Of a stretch of 64,000 nucleotides of DNA, positions 35,701 through 45,708 are shown piece by piece. Where the stretch lies: NCBI GenBank assembly GCA_035578155.1, contig JAPWDM010000005.1, positions 37,782,108 through 37,846,107 of the forward strand. Reading direction: 5' to 3'. A program made the translations under genes and the position numbers. The notes under the pieces were generated by a model. The model was not told the DNA's origin and ran no database searches. It worked only from the letters and a program-made list of their open reading frames with translations. Position 1 is the stretch's first letter. Each line of letters begins with the position of its first letter. This DNA comes from Brachynemurus nebulosus. Its lineage: Eukaryota > Arthropoda > Insecta > Neuroptera > Myrmeleontidae.

Positions 35701-38700
35701 ACCATATGCACCAATTTGTCTCACATCATATTTTCTCACTTTTCTGTATGGGCTTTGTGATCCCATGTGGGCACAGTAATTATGTGTACGTCGTATTTTA
35801 AGTTGGGTTTACACTACGTAGCGTAAACGGTAGAGAAAGCTTCTTCAGTGGACCTATTCATACGACAAAGCGATTTGCAAACGGCTTTACTTTTGTTACT
35901 GACATCTATTGGTGACGTTTCAGAGTTATATATGATTAATAATACAGGTTCTTCAAAAAAAGTTTTGGCAACATTTGGCAAACCTTTGGGAACCTCTGTT
36001 TTAAACGGTATTTATATTAGACTCGACCGGAAATAAACTGACAATGAGAGATGTGCAGAAACGCATTTTAAAATGGATCAATCTAAGTCATTTTGAAAGT
36101 AAAGTCAAATACATATCGTCGCCGTTACTTCAAAACGTCGTATGTCAAAAAAAGGCATTTGTCAGAAATTAAAAAAAGCTGTTTTATTCTTTACGCTACA
36201 ATTCTTTTTGGTTGCTTTGTTTATTTAATTATCAAGGATTTTTGGTGATATGCCATTAGTGTTATTTATTGTTTATTAAAGTAACTGTATTTTTAAAGCA
36301 CCGTACGACATATGACGCATTGCCAAATAAAAATAGCGATATACGAAATATTTTCAAGTGCGCATTCTCTGTTTCACCGTAGTCCTAGACATTGGAATTT
36401 TGGCTATTATATAGGAAAGATAATTTTGGTTACTATACTATTTGGTTACTATTTTTGACATTCGACATATTGAAGTAACGGCGACGATATTATGTTTTAT
36501 GAACGGATGAACCAAGACTTCAAAATCGTTTGGCTATAGTCCTGTTAGTTCTGTTACAATCGGCCTTCTCTAAAGAGTGTCAAATGTAACATTATTTATT
36601 TGCTTAGAAAATGAATATCCTGGAAACAGTTCCACTTACCTTTTTAGTTTCTGCTTCTTAAAATAGCCAGAAAGTTTAGTCAAAATTATGCAAAAATTAA
36701 TGTTTTCAATAATGTTAAAATACCAATAAGTTATATTGGCACAGCTTTCTGTTACTTAAAACTCATTTTAATTTTTAACAAAACTTTAATAGTATTTCTC
36801 GGTACTTTCACCATAATATTTTTGATCACAAAGCACTAAATAAAAAATCCCACATTATTTTCTTACAGAAATCAGAAAACTATTTTTTTTTTACTTTCTT
36901 TCTTTAAAAAACAGAAAAAAATAAACAGTATTTACCTTATGTTTTCGAATATCTTAATAATTGTCTCAATTGAGAATGTTTTCTCAAATCTTAACAATTG
37001 TCGTGTCAATGTCATCATTTTCGATAAGACTTTTAATTCCTATTGTAGGGCGTCGAGCACGTATTCTTGTCGCAATCGCATGGCTTTTAAGCTTACTTTT
37101 CTCGTTGCCAACCGTTTTTCTATTCGAGGAGAAACCAGTTGAAGGTACAGTAACCTTTTTAACAAAACTATACATAATATGTAGAAGTGATTCGAGGTAT
37201 TTTTGTGTAATGTTTGCTTTTGTAAAAAAATAAATCTTTGACTATAATCAGGGCCAGCTTAGCCAATAGGCCACCCTAGGCCATGACCTAGGAGCGGTAA
37301 ATTTTTAAAATAGGGCGGAAAAATGAGTAACTAACGTTTTTTTTTTTAAACAAAAGGTAGGGGCGGCATTTTTCAAGGTGCCTAGGGGCGGACTATAATG
37401 GCACTACCATTCATAATAAATCATCCAACATGAAAATCTCTTAATATTTTCAGTCATATGGAGTAGCATTCCCCAATCTTTTTTTACTCACGACCCGGTA
37501 AAATCTCGGATAATTTTGTATAGACCGATCACATATATAAGGTGGCCAACCGTCCCGGATTCTGCGGGACAGTCTCGAAAAAGCAGTTGCTGTCCCGCAT
37601 AAAAATGTTTATTAAATTAGTTCCGGAATGGGTTTAATGCGTCCCAAAAGTCCCGTATTTCGTAAACGGGAAGTAATTAGAAAATTTAATTTTTTGCTCA
37701 TCATTTGTTTTTTTTAAAATATTATTCTATTTTTTTTAAATCTTTTTGAAATTGAAACTTCTTTTTTTGAAAAAAATACTGTGAATAAAAATAAGGTCCA
37801 AAATTATTATATTGTCCCGCATTGACTAGTAAAAAAGTTGGCTACTTTACACGTATAGCCAGTGGTGGATTTACCAGCAGGTAGTGATGAGCAAAATTAG
37901 TCTTGGGCTTGCAGTCTTGTCTTGATCTTGCATTTTCTTGCAAGACCAAGACCAAGACCAAAACTATGTATACCAAGAGCAAGATCAAGACCAAGACTAT
38001 AAGTATGGCTGCAAGACCAATACCAAGACTCAAGTGAGCAAGACCAAGACAATAGCAAGAAAAAAGCAAGACTCTTGCTAAATTATTTAAATAGTTTAAT
38101 AGTATAATTAATACCGTAAAGAGAGAAAATTTTGATTTTAGAAGGAAAAAATTCGCTAATAAAAAAATGCAAGAAAGTGCAAGTTTCTTTAGCAATACCA
38201 ATACCAAGACCAAGACCAATACCAAGACTGTATTTTGCAAGACCAAGACCAAGACCAATACCAAGACGGTATTTTGCAAGACCAAGACCAAGACTCAAAC
38301 TGCTCTAGCAAGACCAAGACCAAGATTCTTAATGCAAGAACAAGACCAGGACCAAGACTGCCAAGTCTTGGTCTGGTCTTGCATTTGCTCATCACTACCA
38401 GCAAGCTATGTGGCTGGAGCCTAGAGCGGCAGATCTTAGGGGCGGAAAATTTGGGGTCAGTCAGAAGGCAGAAAAATGTGAAATTTGAAGTTTTTTTTCT
38501 TTCTGCTAGTCAGTTATTTTTTGTAGGAAAAAAGTTAAAAAATTATTAAGAAATTTTTTTTACAGTGCTTAGGGCGACAGTTAGGGTAAATCCAGCACTG
38601 CATATAGCATCACATTTATAAGGATTATCAGTTTTCGAAAATACATTTACATTATTTTAATTATTGCTGTTCATTTTCAACAATTAAATCACTGTTTTTA

Positions 38701-41700
38701 GATTTAAGTTTGTTAATTCGTATTCGTAGAATGTTACTGAATTTATGGATACAAATTTTGTATAATTAAACTCAATTAAGTCATAACAAACCGAATATTA
38801 GCAATTTTATAGTTTTTTTATGCAAACTTAGATACTTACTTGCCACAAAAAAATTAGAAAATTTGAAGTATTTTTAGAAAAATAAGCAACACTTCTATTT
38901 ATTTAACAATGAAATTTAATATAACACAAGACCTTTTTATAAACGTAATAATTCAGAGGTCAAAATAGACTCAGTAGACAAAACTGGGATAATTGCGAAC
39001 ACGTGATAAGGCGGAGCGATTACATTTTTGAGAAGTAAAACATTCCAATAAATTTAATAACAGTTAGGTGTAGATATCGTTGCAAAAATCTTAATTTCGA
39101 CACTGAAAGAAATTGTTAAATATATCATATATGTATATGACTCTACAACCGTGCTTTGAAATTTTGAAAATGATGATACAGTCGACTCTCGTTAATTCAA
39201 ACCTGTGATAATTCGAACCTCTCTGTAATTCAAAGTTATCACGAGTTCCCTACAAAATATCTTTTATTATTATAATCTCTTTACACATAACAAAACGACG
39301 CGTTAATTCGAACTCATCGGCGTCAAACACTCGACAATTCAAAGTTGCAGAGAGAAAGAAACAGAAAGATTGTAAGTACATTTTGAGACAAGTTCAAACT
39401 TGTACATATCATCGTACACGAACCTTTGTTTTGTTATTGTCGAACCATTTGATATTTCAAATACTGGATAATTCGTAATATTTTAAGAGTCCCTCGAGTT
39501 TCGAATTAACGAGAGTCGACTGTACAATAAAATGTATGTGTTGTAAAAGTAGATAACACTAAAAGATATTTTCTTATTGGTTGATTTAAAATAAAAATTG
39601 TAATGAATATTTTCACACATCTTTTTACGGACCGGTCAAATACCTTCGCGGACCGGCAGTTGAGAAACACTGATTTACGAGGTTTCAGTGCTAGAAAACA
39701 CATTGTCTAGTTAATTATTGCAAAATCTGTCCTGATTACCAATAACCTACTGAACCACTATCCAATTAGATCGTCATGCAAATGTTACACCAAAATACCA
39801 AACCAGTACTCTTCAAACAATATTTCGTGTACCAATTCAATCATTTTTAGGTCAAATGCAATGTTGGATCGATTTAGAACCGTGGCAATGGAAGGTCTAC
39901 ATGACTTTAATCTCTGTAGCGTTATTTGTACTGCCAGCATTAATTATAAGTGCGTGTTACACGATTATCGTACGCACTATTTGGTCCAAAAGTAAGTTAT
40001 TGTTAGTACCTCCGGCCACAGTGGGCATAGTACAATCTCATACGGCTGCTGTAAACGGTAACATTTTTTAAAATAAACTGTTTTTGGAGAATTCCGTGGT
40101 AAATTTTTATTTTGAGCAGGAGCAGATGAAAGAATACTACGACATCGTCATCTTCGAGACGATTTACACGACTGTCGGCGTGCGAGTTCCCGAGGGATCA
40201 TACCAAAAGCGAAAATTAAAACCGTCAAAATGACATTTGTAATAGTATTTGGTAAGTTGTTAAATAATTCAATTAAATTTAATTAGGTTGTTATAAATGA
40301 AATATCCAATGGCTATCAAGTATAGCAGTTTATATCGGCTGAGTGAGTATACGTTAGTATAATACTTAAATTTTGGATTCGACGAAATTATAGCACTGAA
40401 AGAACGGTACAACAAATTTTTACCAAAACTTGGCCGAAAAACTTTGTTCTTGACTCGTTTGATTGAAAAACTCGTCCAAGGGTTTGAATTTTCCAACGAT
40501 TTCTACAAATTTTATGGCGTTTCGTTCGATAGTTATCGTACTGACACCTAAGTACATATATATGTACATGCTACCGGACATTTCATTTGTAATAACCACA
40601 GAATATTACAGAACGAACGCTAGTATCTCTATACTACTGAAACCAGTGTAACGACAAAGGATAGAAAATATCCCACCAATATGTTATATATGTGCACGCG
40701 GAGTTGTGTGTGTTAGTGAGATGGATGGTTGTGTGTATGGATATCTTGCATACGCATATACATAACATGCATGTGGCACGCATCATGCACGTATACCACG
40801 TATACCGTGTCAACACGACGGCAACAATATGACAACAATTGAAAACACCCATTGGTAGCTACTAAGTGAATGACAACATAGTTCTGCAAAATGCACATAA
40901 ATGCCCATAAGTGATTGCAGAAAAGAGATAGTTGTATTCCTTCCAGTGTTCTATGGTAATAACCAAAGCGTTAAACTAGTATGTCTACCAAACTGTGCGC
41001 TGTCGCCTGTGAGTGACATAGACACAGCAAACATCACTCTCCCATTCCAAACGCACAACATGTTACTACATAAATCTCGTATCTATGTATACGTGATATA
41101 GGCTTGTGTATGTGTTATACGTCACACTCTGTCTGTGGCGAGTGGGGTGTGCCTGGTACGTATGTACGTATTCGAGACGTACGTATGCATGTATTATATT
41201 GTTGCAAGTGGTTGCTAAAAAATGACCAACAATCAATGTCTGCACCGCTACAACTGGTGCGCACGACTGAATCACCTAAGCTGTGACAGACCAAAAAATG
41301 ACTCCAAGCGAGCTACACTTTTTTTTTATTTTAGTTTGCTTCTAGTGTTCTATGGTAACAACACTAATAATTTGCCATTTCAATATGGCGATTGTTTTTT
41401 TTTCTAGTATTTGTATTGTGTTGGAGTCCGTACATCGTGTTTGATTTGTTACAAGTTTATGACTACATTCCACGAACGCAGACTAACATTGCGATCGCAA
41501 CATTCGTCCAGAGCTTGGCGCCGTTAAATTCGGCCGCAAATCCAGTTATATATTGTTTGTTTTCAACGCATATGTGTCGATCGTTGAAGTAAGTAATGCA
41601 TTTGAGTATGTTGAGTTCAGCCTAGCAAAATTTTTCTTGAGGTTACGGTTTATTTAGACCGTGGTAGCTTTCTCACAAATATTCGTTGCATGCATCCGAA

Positions 41701-44700
41701 CTAATCGAGAAAATCGGTACCATAAGATGGAGTGTATAGAAATTTGGGGGTCATTAGGAATAAAACCAATAATTTCTTTTTTTTATTTATTGTAACTGCT
41801 AGTTTATAGCTTGAAGGTGGTTGTAATTGAGTTTGTCATAAATTCTAGTTAATAAATAATACAAAATAAAGTTAACCCTAGAACCCTAGAATCATACATA
41901 CTCGTCAAAACGACGAACGAACTTCTCTACCTGCTCCAATAATGTGACTTGTCGGTACCTGCTCGTTGTGAAACTTCTGTTATCTAATTTATTTGTTATT
42001 ATAACACATAAGTGCGGCTGCACACCTAGCAGATACGACACAGCAGATACGACATAAGAGACATAAGATATGTGTCGCTTGGAGACACGCATCGCTTGAG
42101 TACATTTAAATTGCATTGAAAACACAAAACTGCTGCACACCTAGGAGATACGACATAGCAGACACTGACATTTGTCTTAAGCGACATAGCATGCTAGTCT
42201 GCTGTCGCTCGTGTCGAACGACATGTAAGATAAATTTAAAAATTATATTATACGTATACATTTGAAAGGAATGGTAATTCAAATAGTGTGTACATTATCA
42301 AAAATTCTCTTTAATAATTAATTGAAGGAAAGGTTCTGTGGTGTCTTTATTGAAATGCCGCTGGTTCAGGAATTTGTTGATTGTGTTGATTCCCACATTG
42401 ACCGACCTCTATAGCTCACATTTTTTTTTTTTTTTAAATTACGGATGAATACCCCATTTGCCGGAGAATAAAACACAATGTTTTTGATATAAACTATTTT
42501 ATTATTTGAACAAGGATGAGGTTGAACAAGGCACATCTAGATCATCAACTCCATATTCTCCGACTATTAGTGACTCTTCATGGATTCAAACTAACTCGAT
42601 TGACTTATCATCTCAACAAACTACTCATGACTTTCATGGAGGAATAGGAATAAATGTTGAAAATAGTTTGCCGTTGTATTATACAAAAATGTAGTTCAGT
42701 TAAAATAAAAATTTACATTTTTTTTTTCAGTAAAAATATATATATTTGAAATATTTACAGTCTTAATTTTATTTTCTTTCTTATTCTTAATTCACTTATC
42801 TTAAAGTTATAAGCAGCTTTTCGGATGCAGAAACAGCTAGTTTGTATTTAGTATCCTGTTTTTCAAGAGCAGGTGATACTAATTCTAACAAAAATTTGAA
42901 ACAATCAGGGCTCATTCGATAGAATTCTTTAAATTTTGATTCATGTTGCGATAATTCTCTGCTAACTATGGCAGAACTGTGTTGAACATTATAAAAATTG
43001 TATGGATGTATCCAATACTTCCTCCTTTTCCTTTTTTCTATTTCTTAAATACCAGTACATTTCGATAGTATCTTCCTCACTTGATGAGCTCATGATTAAC
43101 ACTGACTTGAAAAATTCCACTTGTTGTAGTGTCCTTCATGTCGTATCTCTCGTGTCTTAAGACAAATGTCTCCTAGGTGTGCAGATGCCATGTCTTAAGA
43201 CAAATGTCTGTGTCTCTCATGTCGTATCTGCTGTGTCGTATCTGCTAGGTGTGCAGCCGGGCTAACACATATAAATTTTATTTATAGCTATTGTCGTTTT
43301 TTTTATACTAAAATAGTGTGCGTCAAAAGGACGACGATGTATGATTAACCTATATTTTTTTTTAAAGATTTTGTACTCCACATATAAAAGTTTTCCTAAT
43401 TTTTTTTAAAATTTATTAAAGATATGGATGTTATAATTAATTTATTCAATGATTATGATAATGTGAAAGATGATTACAGCTGTTTGACTTATAGAGACGA
43501 CATAATACTGAAGTTTTAATATATTGAATCGAAAACTAAAGAATGTGTTTCGAATGACTTAATAAAAGATTAACAATTTATTTTGTGGAAAATATTTTAA
43601 TTTTTATTATTTTTTTAGATCTTATTCGAAAAATTACTAACAAATTTTAGAAAATTTACAAATGTGCCTAATGGGGAAATAACTACATATCTATAGGAAT
43701 ATTTATGACTGAGAAATTTCACATTCTGTAAAGTCACACATGTCCACTGATTCATAATAGTTCATAAATTAATTATTACAATTGATGTATTTATATATTT
43801 TTTAATTTTTATAATGAAAATATGCTTTGATAAAAAGATTAAAAAAAATTAATAAATATTTACATTAAGAAATTTTTCCAAATCCAATTTTTTTAAATAT
43901 TTTGTTCGCTTTTGTAGTATTGTTATGTAAAAAAAAATGTTTTTTGCAAATAAACTCTAAAACTCCCCGTAAAAAGTCCATTCGTCGAAACTTGACTCGT
44001 AGACCAACGTATGATTCTAGGGTTAATGTAACATTTTTCGAACAAAAAAACTGGTACGTAAATTTTTATAGGAAAAAATTATAGTTTTTCTGTATTTGGT
44101 ATTATACATACATTGAAATTTATATTGAATTCTTGGTATGCCAATGCTTTTTCCACGGTTCTGTATACAGGCGAGTTATACAAGGGGGCCAAGGAATCAT
44201 GCCCCCCGCCGGGAATTATAAATATGCATTAGATATTATTTAATTTTGGGCACCACATCGTAAAATTTCGGATTGAGCCAATTGACGTTTTTTTTTTGCT
44301 CATTAAGTGAATTTTAAGGAGACATCGATAATTTCTGGTGTGCGTGACCTATAAGAAGATATTTTTGGTTAATTAAGTTATTTGTTTTGTCGGTTTTTTT
44401 TTTTTGCTTAACTTTATTTCAGAGGGAAAACTCTTTTAACTCTTTCATTTCCCGCGTGACCCCCCCCCCCCCAAGAACTTGGCCTCTGTCTGTATCACCA
44501 ACAAAAAAGTAACAATTTCGAATAAAATGCCTTTTAAAGCCTTTTTTCTAGATATTGTACGTAAAAATAAGCACTGATGCCATCTCATGTAGGTACTTGA
44601 ACTAATAAAATACTAATGGATTCTTTATGTTATGCTTTTAATTTAGTTCTTTTTTCAAAATTAACAAAAAGTTAATCGAAAAAAAAATTGAAAATAATTC

Positions 44701-45117
44701 GAAAAAACAACCTTGAAATTCTATTATAGAAATTTACCGCCCTTTAAATGGTTTGAGTCGAGAGGTGTTAATGCACATTGTTTAGGATGTAACAATGACG
44801 ACCCGAGAGCGGACGGAAACGACAGTGAAGACCCGCAACATCGGCATCGTGTTCGATATCGTCTACGGCACACCAGTGGCGCTCGCAATACTTCGTCGCG
44901 TGATTCGACACGCACCACAGCCAGTTCATTAATCGCCCTCTCATCTTCGGTAACACGACGATCCAGCTCGGTGTCATCGTTACGACAACATACCGTACGA
45001 CTACATACCGTCGGTGGTGGCAATCAAATTCCTCTAGTTCCTCCAGGTGGTTCAACGGCAAGTTTACCGACAATACAACCCAGTCACAGACAAAAATTTG
45101 CTCTGTCAATATTATGA
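32589..45117 (+). CDS. CCAPR: Cardioactive peptide (CCAP) receptor-like GPCR, seven exons, N-terminal exon(s) missing
   Basis: Class A GPCR of the insect CCAP receptor family, related to vertebrate vasopressin/neuropeptide S receptors. By family knowledge it sits in the plasma membrane and responds to cardioactive peptide, which controls heartbeat, gut activity and ecdysis behaviour. Joined exons: 32589-32724, 35188-35385, 37049-37144, 39851-40057, 40120-40251, 41408-41588, 44730-45117. They sum to 1338 bases, 446 codons including TGA, and every junction keeps frame at GT/AG sites. Visible hallmarks are GN in TM1, LAIAD in TM2, a TM3 Cys (AACKFIRF), DRYDA at the end of TM3, [16 protein letters not shown] in the second extracellular loop, LCWSPY in TM6 and NPVIY in TM7. 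The tail is long and Ser/Thr/Arg-rich. The frame is open into the acceptor at 32588, so the extracellular N-terminus and initiator ATG lie on an upstream exon I could not find. Introns carry many transposons. Confidence 0.92.
34180..34660. repeat. Dispersed repeat, copy 3 of 3 (receptor intron 1)
   Basis: Matches 28330-28760 and 29400-29860: CACCAAATTTACTAAGATTT, CTTTTCATTTTTACCAAAAT and GAATTACCCCAATTCAAATC-like blocks. Parts appear twice within this segment. Confidence 0.5.
34803..34985. repeat. Inverted-repeat element in receptor intron 1
   Basis: AATAAACAAATATTTTACTT, then CGAAAAATACCACTTTTATTT, are complemented at the right by AAATAAAAGTGG-TTTT-GCGAAG and TAAAATATTTGTTTATT. A related single arm is at 31780-31835. 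Confidence 0.7.
35188..35385 (+). CDS. CCAPR: CCAP receptor exon with TM2-TM3
   Basis: Acceptor TGTTTACAG, donor GGAAGTT|GTACGT. Encodes [19 protein letters not shown], the conserved TM3 Cys, [18 protein letters not shown] and MNFSGS. The final T joins GG of the next exon to make Trp. Confidence 0.92.
36113..36490. mobile_element. MITE in receptor intron 2
   Basis: Inverted ends of about 37 bp begin with a perfect 20-bp match, ATATCGTCGCCGTTACTTCA, and continue through GTCG-ATGTCAAA. It is non-coding. The flanks give no clear target duplication. 35830-35880 nearby shares a TTCATAC-AC-AAGCG-TTTGC block with 47913-47945. Confidence 0.75.
37049..37144 (+). CDS. CCAPR: CCAP receptor exon with TM4
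   Basis: Acceptor TTCCTATTGTAG, donor GTTGAAG|GTACAG. Encodes (W)[17 protein letters not shown] and [15 protein letters not shown], leading into the second extracellular loop. At 96 bp it is the shortest exon. The upstream ORF start codons seen here are intronic. Confidence 0.9.
37256..37400. repeat. GGGCGG-type repeat fragment (receptor intron 3)
   Basis: CAGGGCCAGCTTAGCC, GGCCACCCTAGGCC and GGTGCCTAGGGGCGG are shared in style with 47689-47895 and the interior of 4218-4830. Confidence 0.4.
37538..37849. mobile_element. hAT-type element, first insertion in the nest
   Basis: Left TAAGGTGGCCAACCGTCCCG, right AAGTTGGCTACTTTA. Flanking 8-mers are CACATATA (37530-37537) and CACGTATA (37850-37857), 7 of 8 identical. 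The interior carries GTCCCGCAT words and is non-coding. Confidence 0.75.
37860..38600. mobile_element. hAT-type element, second insertion in the nest, itself interrupted
   Basis: Left CAGTGGTGGATTTACC, right GGTAAATCCAGCACTG. Flanking 8-mers are CGTATAGC (37852-37859) and CATATAGC (38601-38608). The GGGGCGG-rich interior resembles 47700-47890. The MITE at 37882-38397 is inserted near its left end. Confidence 0.82.
37882..38397. mobile_element. hAT-type MITE with internal TCTTGG array, copy 2
   Basis: Target duplication CCAGCAGG/CCAGCAAG (7 of 8). The termini TAGTGATGAGCAAA and TTTGCTCATCACTA are identical to those at 14450-14925. The internal hexamer array and unique core are shared but in opposite orientation. 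It is inserted within 37860-38600. Confidence 0.88.
39179..39522. mobile_element. pogo/Tigger-type MITE (receptor intron 3)
   Basis: Flanked by TA (39177-39178 and 39523-39524). The inverted ends are CAGTCGACTCTCGTTAATTC and GAATTAACGAGAGTCGACTG. Internal AATTCGAAC words recur. It is 344 bp and non-coding. Confidence 0.88.
39851..40057 (+). CDS. CCAPR: CCAP receptor exon with extracellular loop 2 and TM5
   Basis: Acceptor TCATTTTTAG, donor GTAAACG|GTAACA. Encodes [21 protein letters not shown]5 ([19 protein letters not shown]) and the start of cytoplasmic loop 3 (TIWSKSKLL). The Cys pairs with the TM3 Cys by family knowledge. A 62-bp intron follows, far shorter than the others. Confidence 0.93.
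40120..40251 (+). CDS. CCAPR: CCAP receptor exon with cytoplasmic loop 3 and start of TM6
   Basis: Acceptor TTTTGAGCAG, donor GTATTTG|GTAAGT. Encodes an Arg/Asp-rich loop, [19 protein letters not shown], and TFVIVF of TM6. A second AG six bases downstream (40124-40125) is also in frame and would drop two residues. Confidence 0.92.
40690..41290. other. CpG- and TG-richer stretch in receptor intron 5
   Basis: Composition differs from the surroundings, with many TACGTA, GTGTGTG, CATGCATG and GCACGC words of alternating purine-pyrimidine type. GTGTTCTATGGTAA occurs at 40948 and again at 41348, just before the next exon, hinting at a local duplication. No coding or RNA feature is supported. Confidence 0.4.
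41408..41588 (+). CDS. CCAPR: CCAP receptor exon with TM6-TM7
   Basis: Acceptor TTTTTTTCTAG, donor TTGAA|GTAAGT. Encodes [33 protein letters not shown] and the TM7 segment [18 protein letters not shown] with the NPxxY motif, then RSL and the first two bases of Lys. Confidence 0.94.
42506..42694 (+). pseudogene. Possible remnant of the second Harbinger ORF
   Basis: A 62-codon frame, Ser/Thr/Gln-rich, preceded by a usable acceptor (TTTGAACAAG). Harbingers usually encode a second MADF/Myb-like DNA-binding protein besides the transposase, and position and strand would fit its C-terminus. No domain can be seen, so this is inference. Confidence 0.35.
42796..43093 (-). pseudogene. PIF/Harbinger transposase N-terminal remnant
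   Basis: Reading leftward from ATG at 43093: an acidic start ([19 protein letters not shown]), then after a frameshift [54 protein letters not shown] and [14 protein letters not shown], then a stop. The R-YW-HP...F--YFRMS--F--LL-LV-P-I---DT----S--EKL--TLR pattern is the N-terminal half of Harbinger transposases. The DDE nuclease half is absent. Confidence 0.85.
44730..45117 (+). CDS. CCAPR: CCAP receptor terminal exon (cytoplasmic tail)
   Basis: Acceptor TTCTATTATAG, stop TGA at 45115-45117. Begins [18 protein letters not shown], then an Asp/Asn stretch and a long Ser/Thr/Arg-rich tail with many potential phosphorylation sites. Codon use here is richer in C/G than in the other exons. The tail of about 129 residues is roughly a quarter of the visible protein. 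Confidence 0.9.
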
Positions 45118-45447
45118 GCAAATGTGTATTTAAAATTGTACTTATTTTCTAGCTAATTTTGTCAGATTGAATCAGGGTAATAGTCCTATTTTATATATAG
45201 CAATTAGGATTAATTATTTATATACTAAATGTACCAAAAAAGTTGTTCGTAATTTTATACGAGTCATAAAATTTGTAATGAATTATGTACAATGTGTTTC
45301 AAAAGTATAAAAAATATGTTTGTAACAAAAATATTTGTATTGAAAAGTACTTCATTAATTTCTTGTAGATACAGCCCATTAAAATTTACTTGATTGGTAA
45401 CGTGTGCGAACAAAAGAGACAGTAACTATGTTAAAACGAAATATGTA
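45118..45447. other. Receptor 3' flank
   Basis: Likely 3' UTR and downstream DNA. AT-rich; no canonical AATAAA close to the stop stood out. Confidence 0.4.
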
Positions 45448-45708
45448 ATGGCTTTCACACAATCAATGAAATAAGAAATAAGGAGTGTTGTCATCTAGCG
45501 ACGTTGAATGGAACTTTAACTTAACTGCTCATAGGTATTTTTTTGTCAGTAAGTAACAAAAAAAGTCATCACGAACGTTATGTTCTCATCAATTCTGATG
45601 TACAAAAATACCTACACATGTCTATGAGCAGTTAAGTTAAAGTTCCATTCAACGTCACTAGATGGCGACACTCCTTATTTCTTATTTCATTAATTGTGTG
45701 AAAGCCAT
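45448..45708. mobile_element. Long-TIR MITE downstream of the receptor
   Basis: ATGGCTTTCACACAAT, AATAAGAAATAAGGAGTGT and GTTGAATGGAACTTTAACTT are mirrored in order by the right arm (about 95 bp each), around a centre of about 75 bp. It contains CATCTAG-GACG words of the type seen at insertion hot spots. Non-coding. Confidence 0.8.

Larger units (their letters stand above)
37464..39672. mobile_element. Older hAT-like element hosting a nest of insertions
   Basis: The left end TAGCATTCCCCAATC and the right end GCAGTTGAGAAACACTG (reading CAGTGTTTCTCAACTGC on the other strand) can be aligned as diverged hAT termini. CGACCCGGTAAAATC at the left and the GACCGGTCAAAT region at the right support the pairing. 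No target duplication survives. The interior is interrupted at 37530-38608 by two further hAT elements, and the same family is interrupted at 24189 by another. Confidence 0.4.
42012..43262. mobile_element. PIF/Harbinger element with internal deletion
   Basis: Flanked by TAA (42009-42011 and 43263-43265). The ends are inverted: left GTGCGGCTGCACACCTAGCA, right TGCTAGGTGTGCAGCCGGGC. Longer subterminal repeats are built of ATACGACA and GACATTTGTCTTAAG words, with a second CTGCACACCTAGGAG copy at 42132. It carries two short coding remnants on opposite strands. Total 1251 bp, too short for an intact element. Confidence 0.9.
41876..44022. mobile_element. piggyBac-like element (host of a nested Harbinger), receptor intron 6
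   Basis: Flanked by TTAA (41872-41875 and 44023-44026). The ends are inverted: CCCTAGAACCCTAGAATCAT on the left, with a duplicated CCCTAGAA, and ATGATTCTAGGG on the right. Subterminal CGTCAAAACGACG is mirrored by CGTCAAAAGGACGACG at about 43320. TTAA plus CCCTAGAA ends are characteristic of piggyBac. No transposase core was found; the ORF at 43902-44084 is short and unrecognised. Confidence 0.78.

Noticed and set aside
36939..37233. ORFs starting with ATG upstream of the TM4 exon
   Set aside because: The true exon starts at 37049 after TTGTAG, where splicing restores the Trp-Arg-Arg junction. The upstream codons are intronic.
44461..44474. Run of C residues near the receptor's last exon, considered as a functional tract
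   Set aside because: A homopolymer of about 14 bases in a repeat-like context with no conserved partner, and error-prone in assemblies.
44196..44480. Possible hAT element with CAGGCGAGTTATACAAGG and CCTCTGTCTG ends
   Set aside because: Terminal pairing is weak and the flanks give no convincing 8-bp duplication.
44724..45121. Minus-strand ORFs opposite the receptor tail exon
   Set aside because: Shadow frames; the plus strand has the spliced, conserved reading frame.
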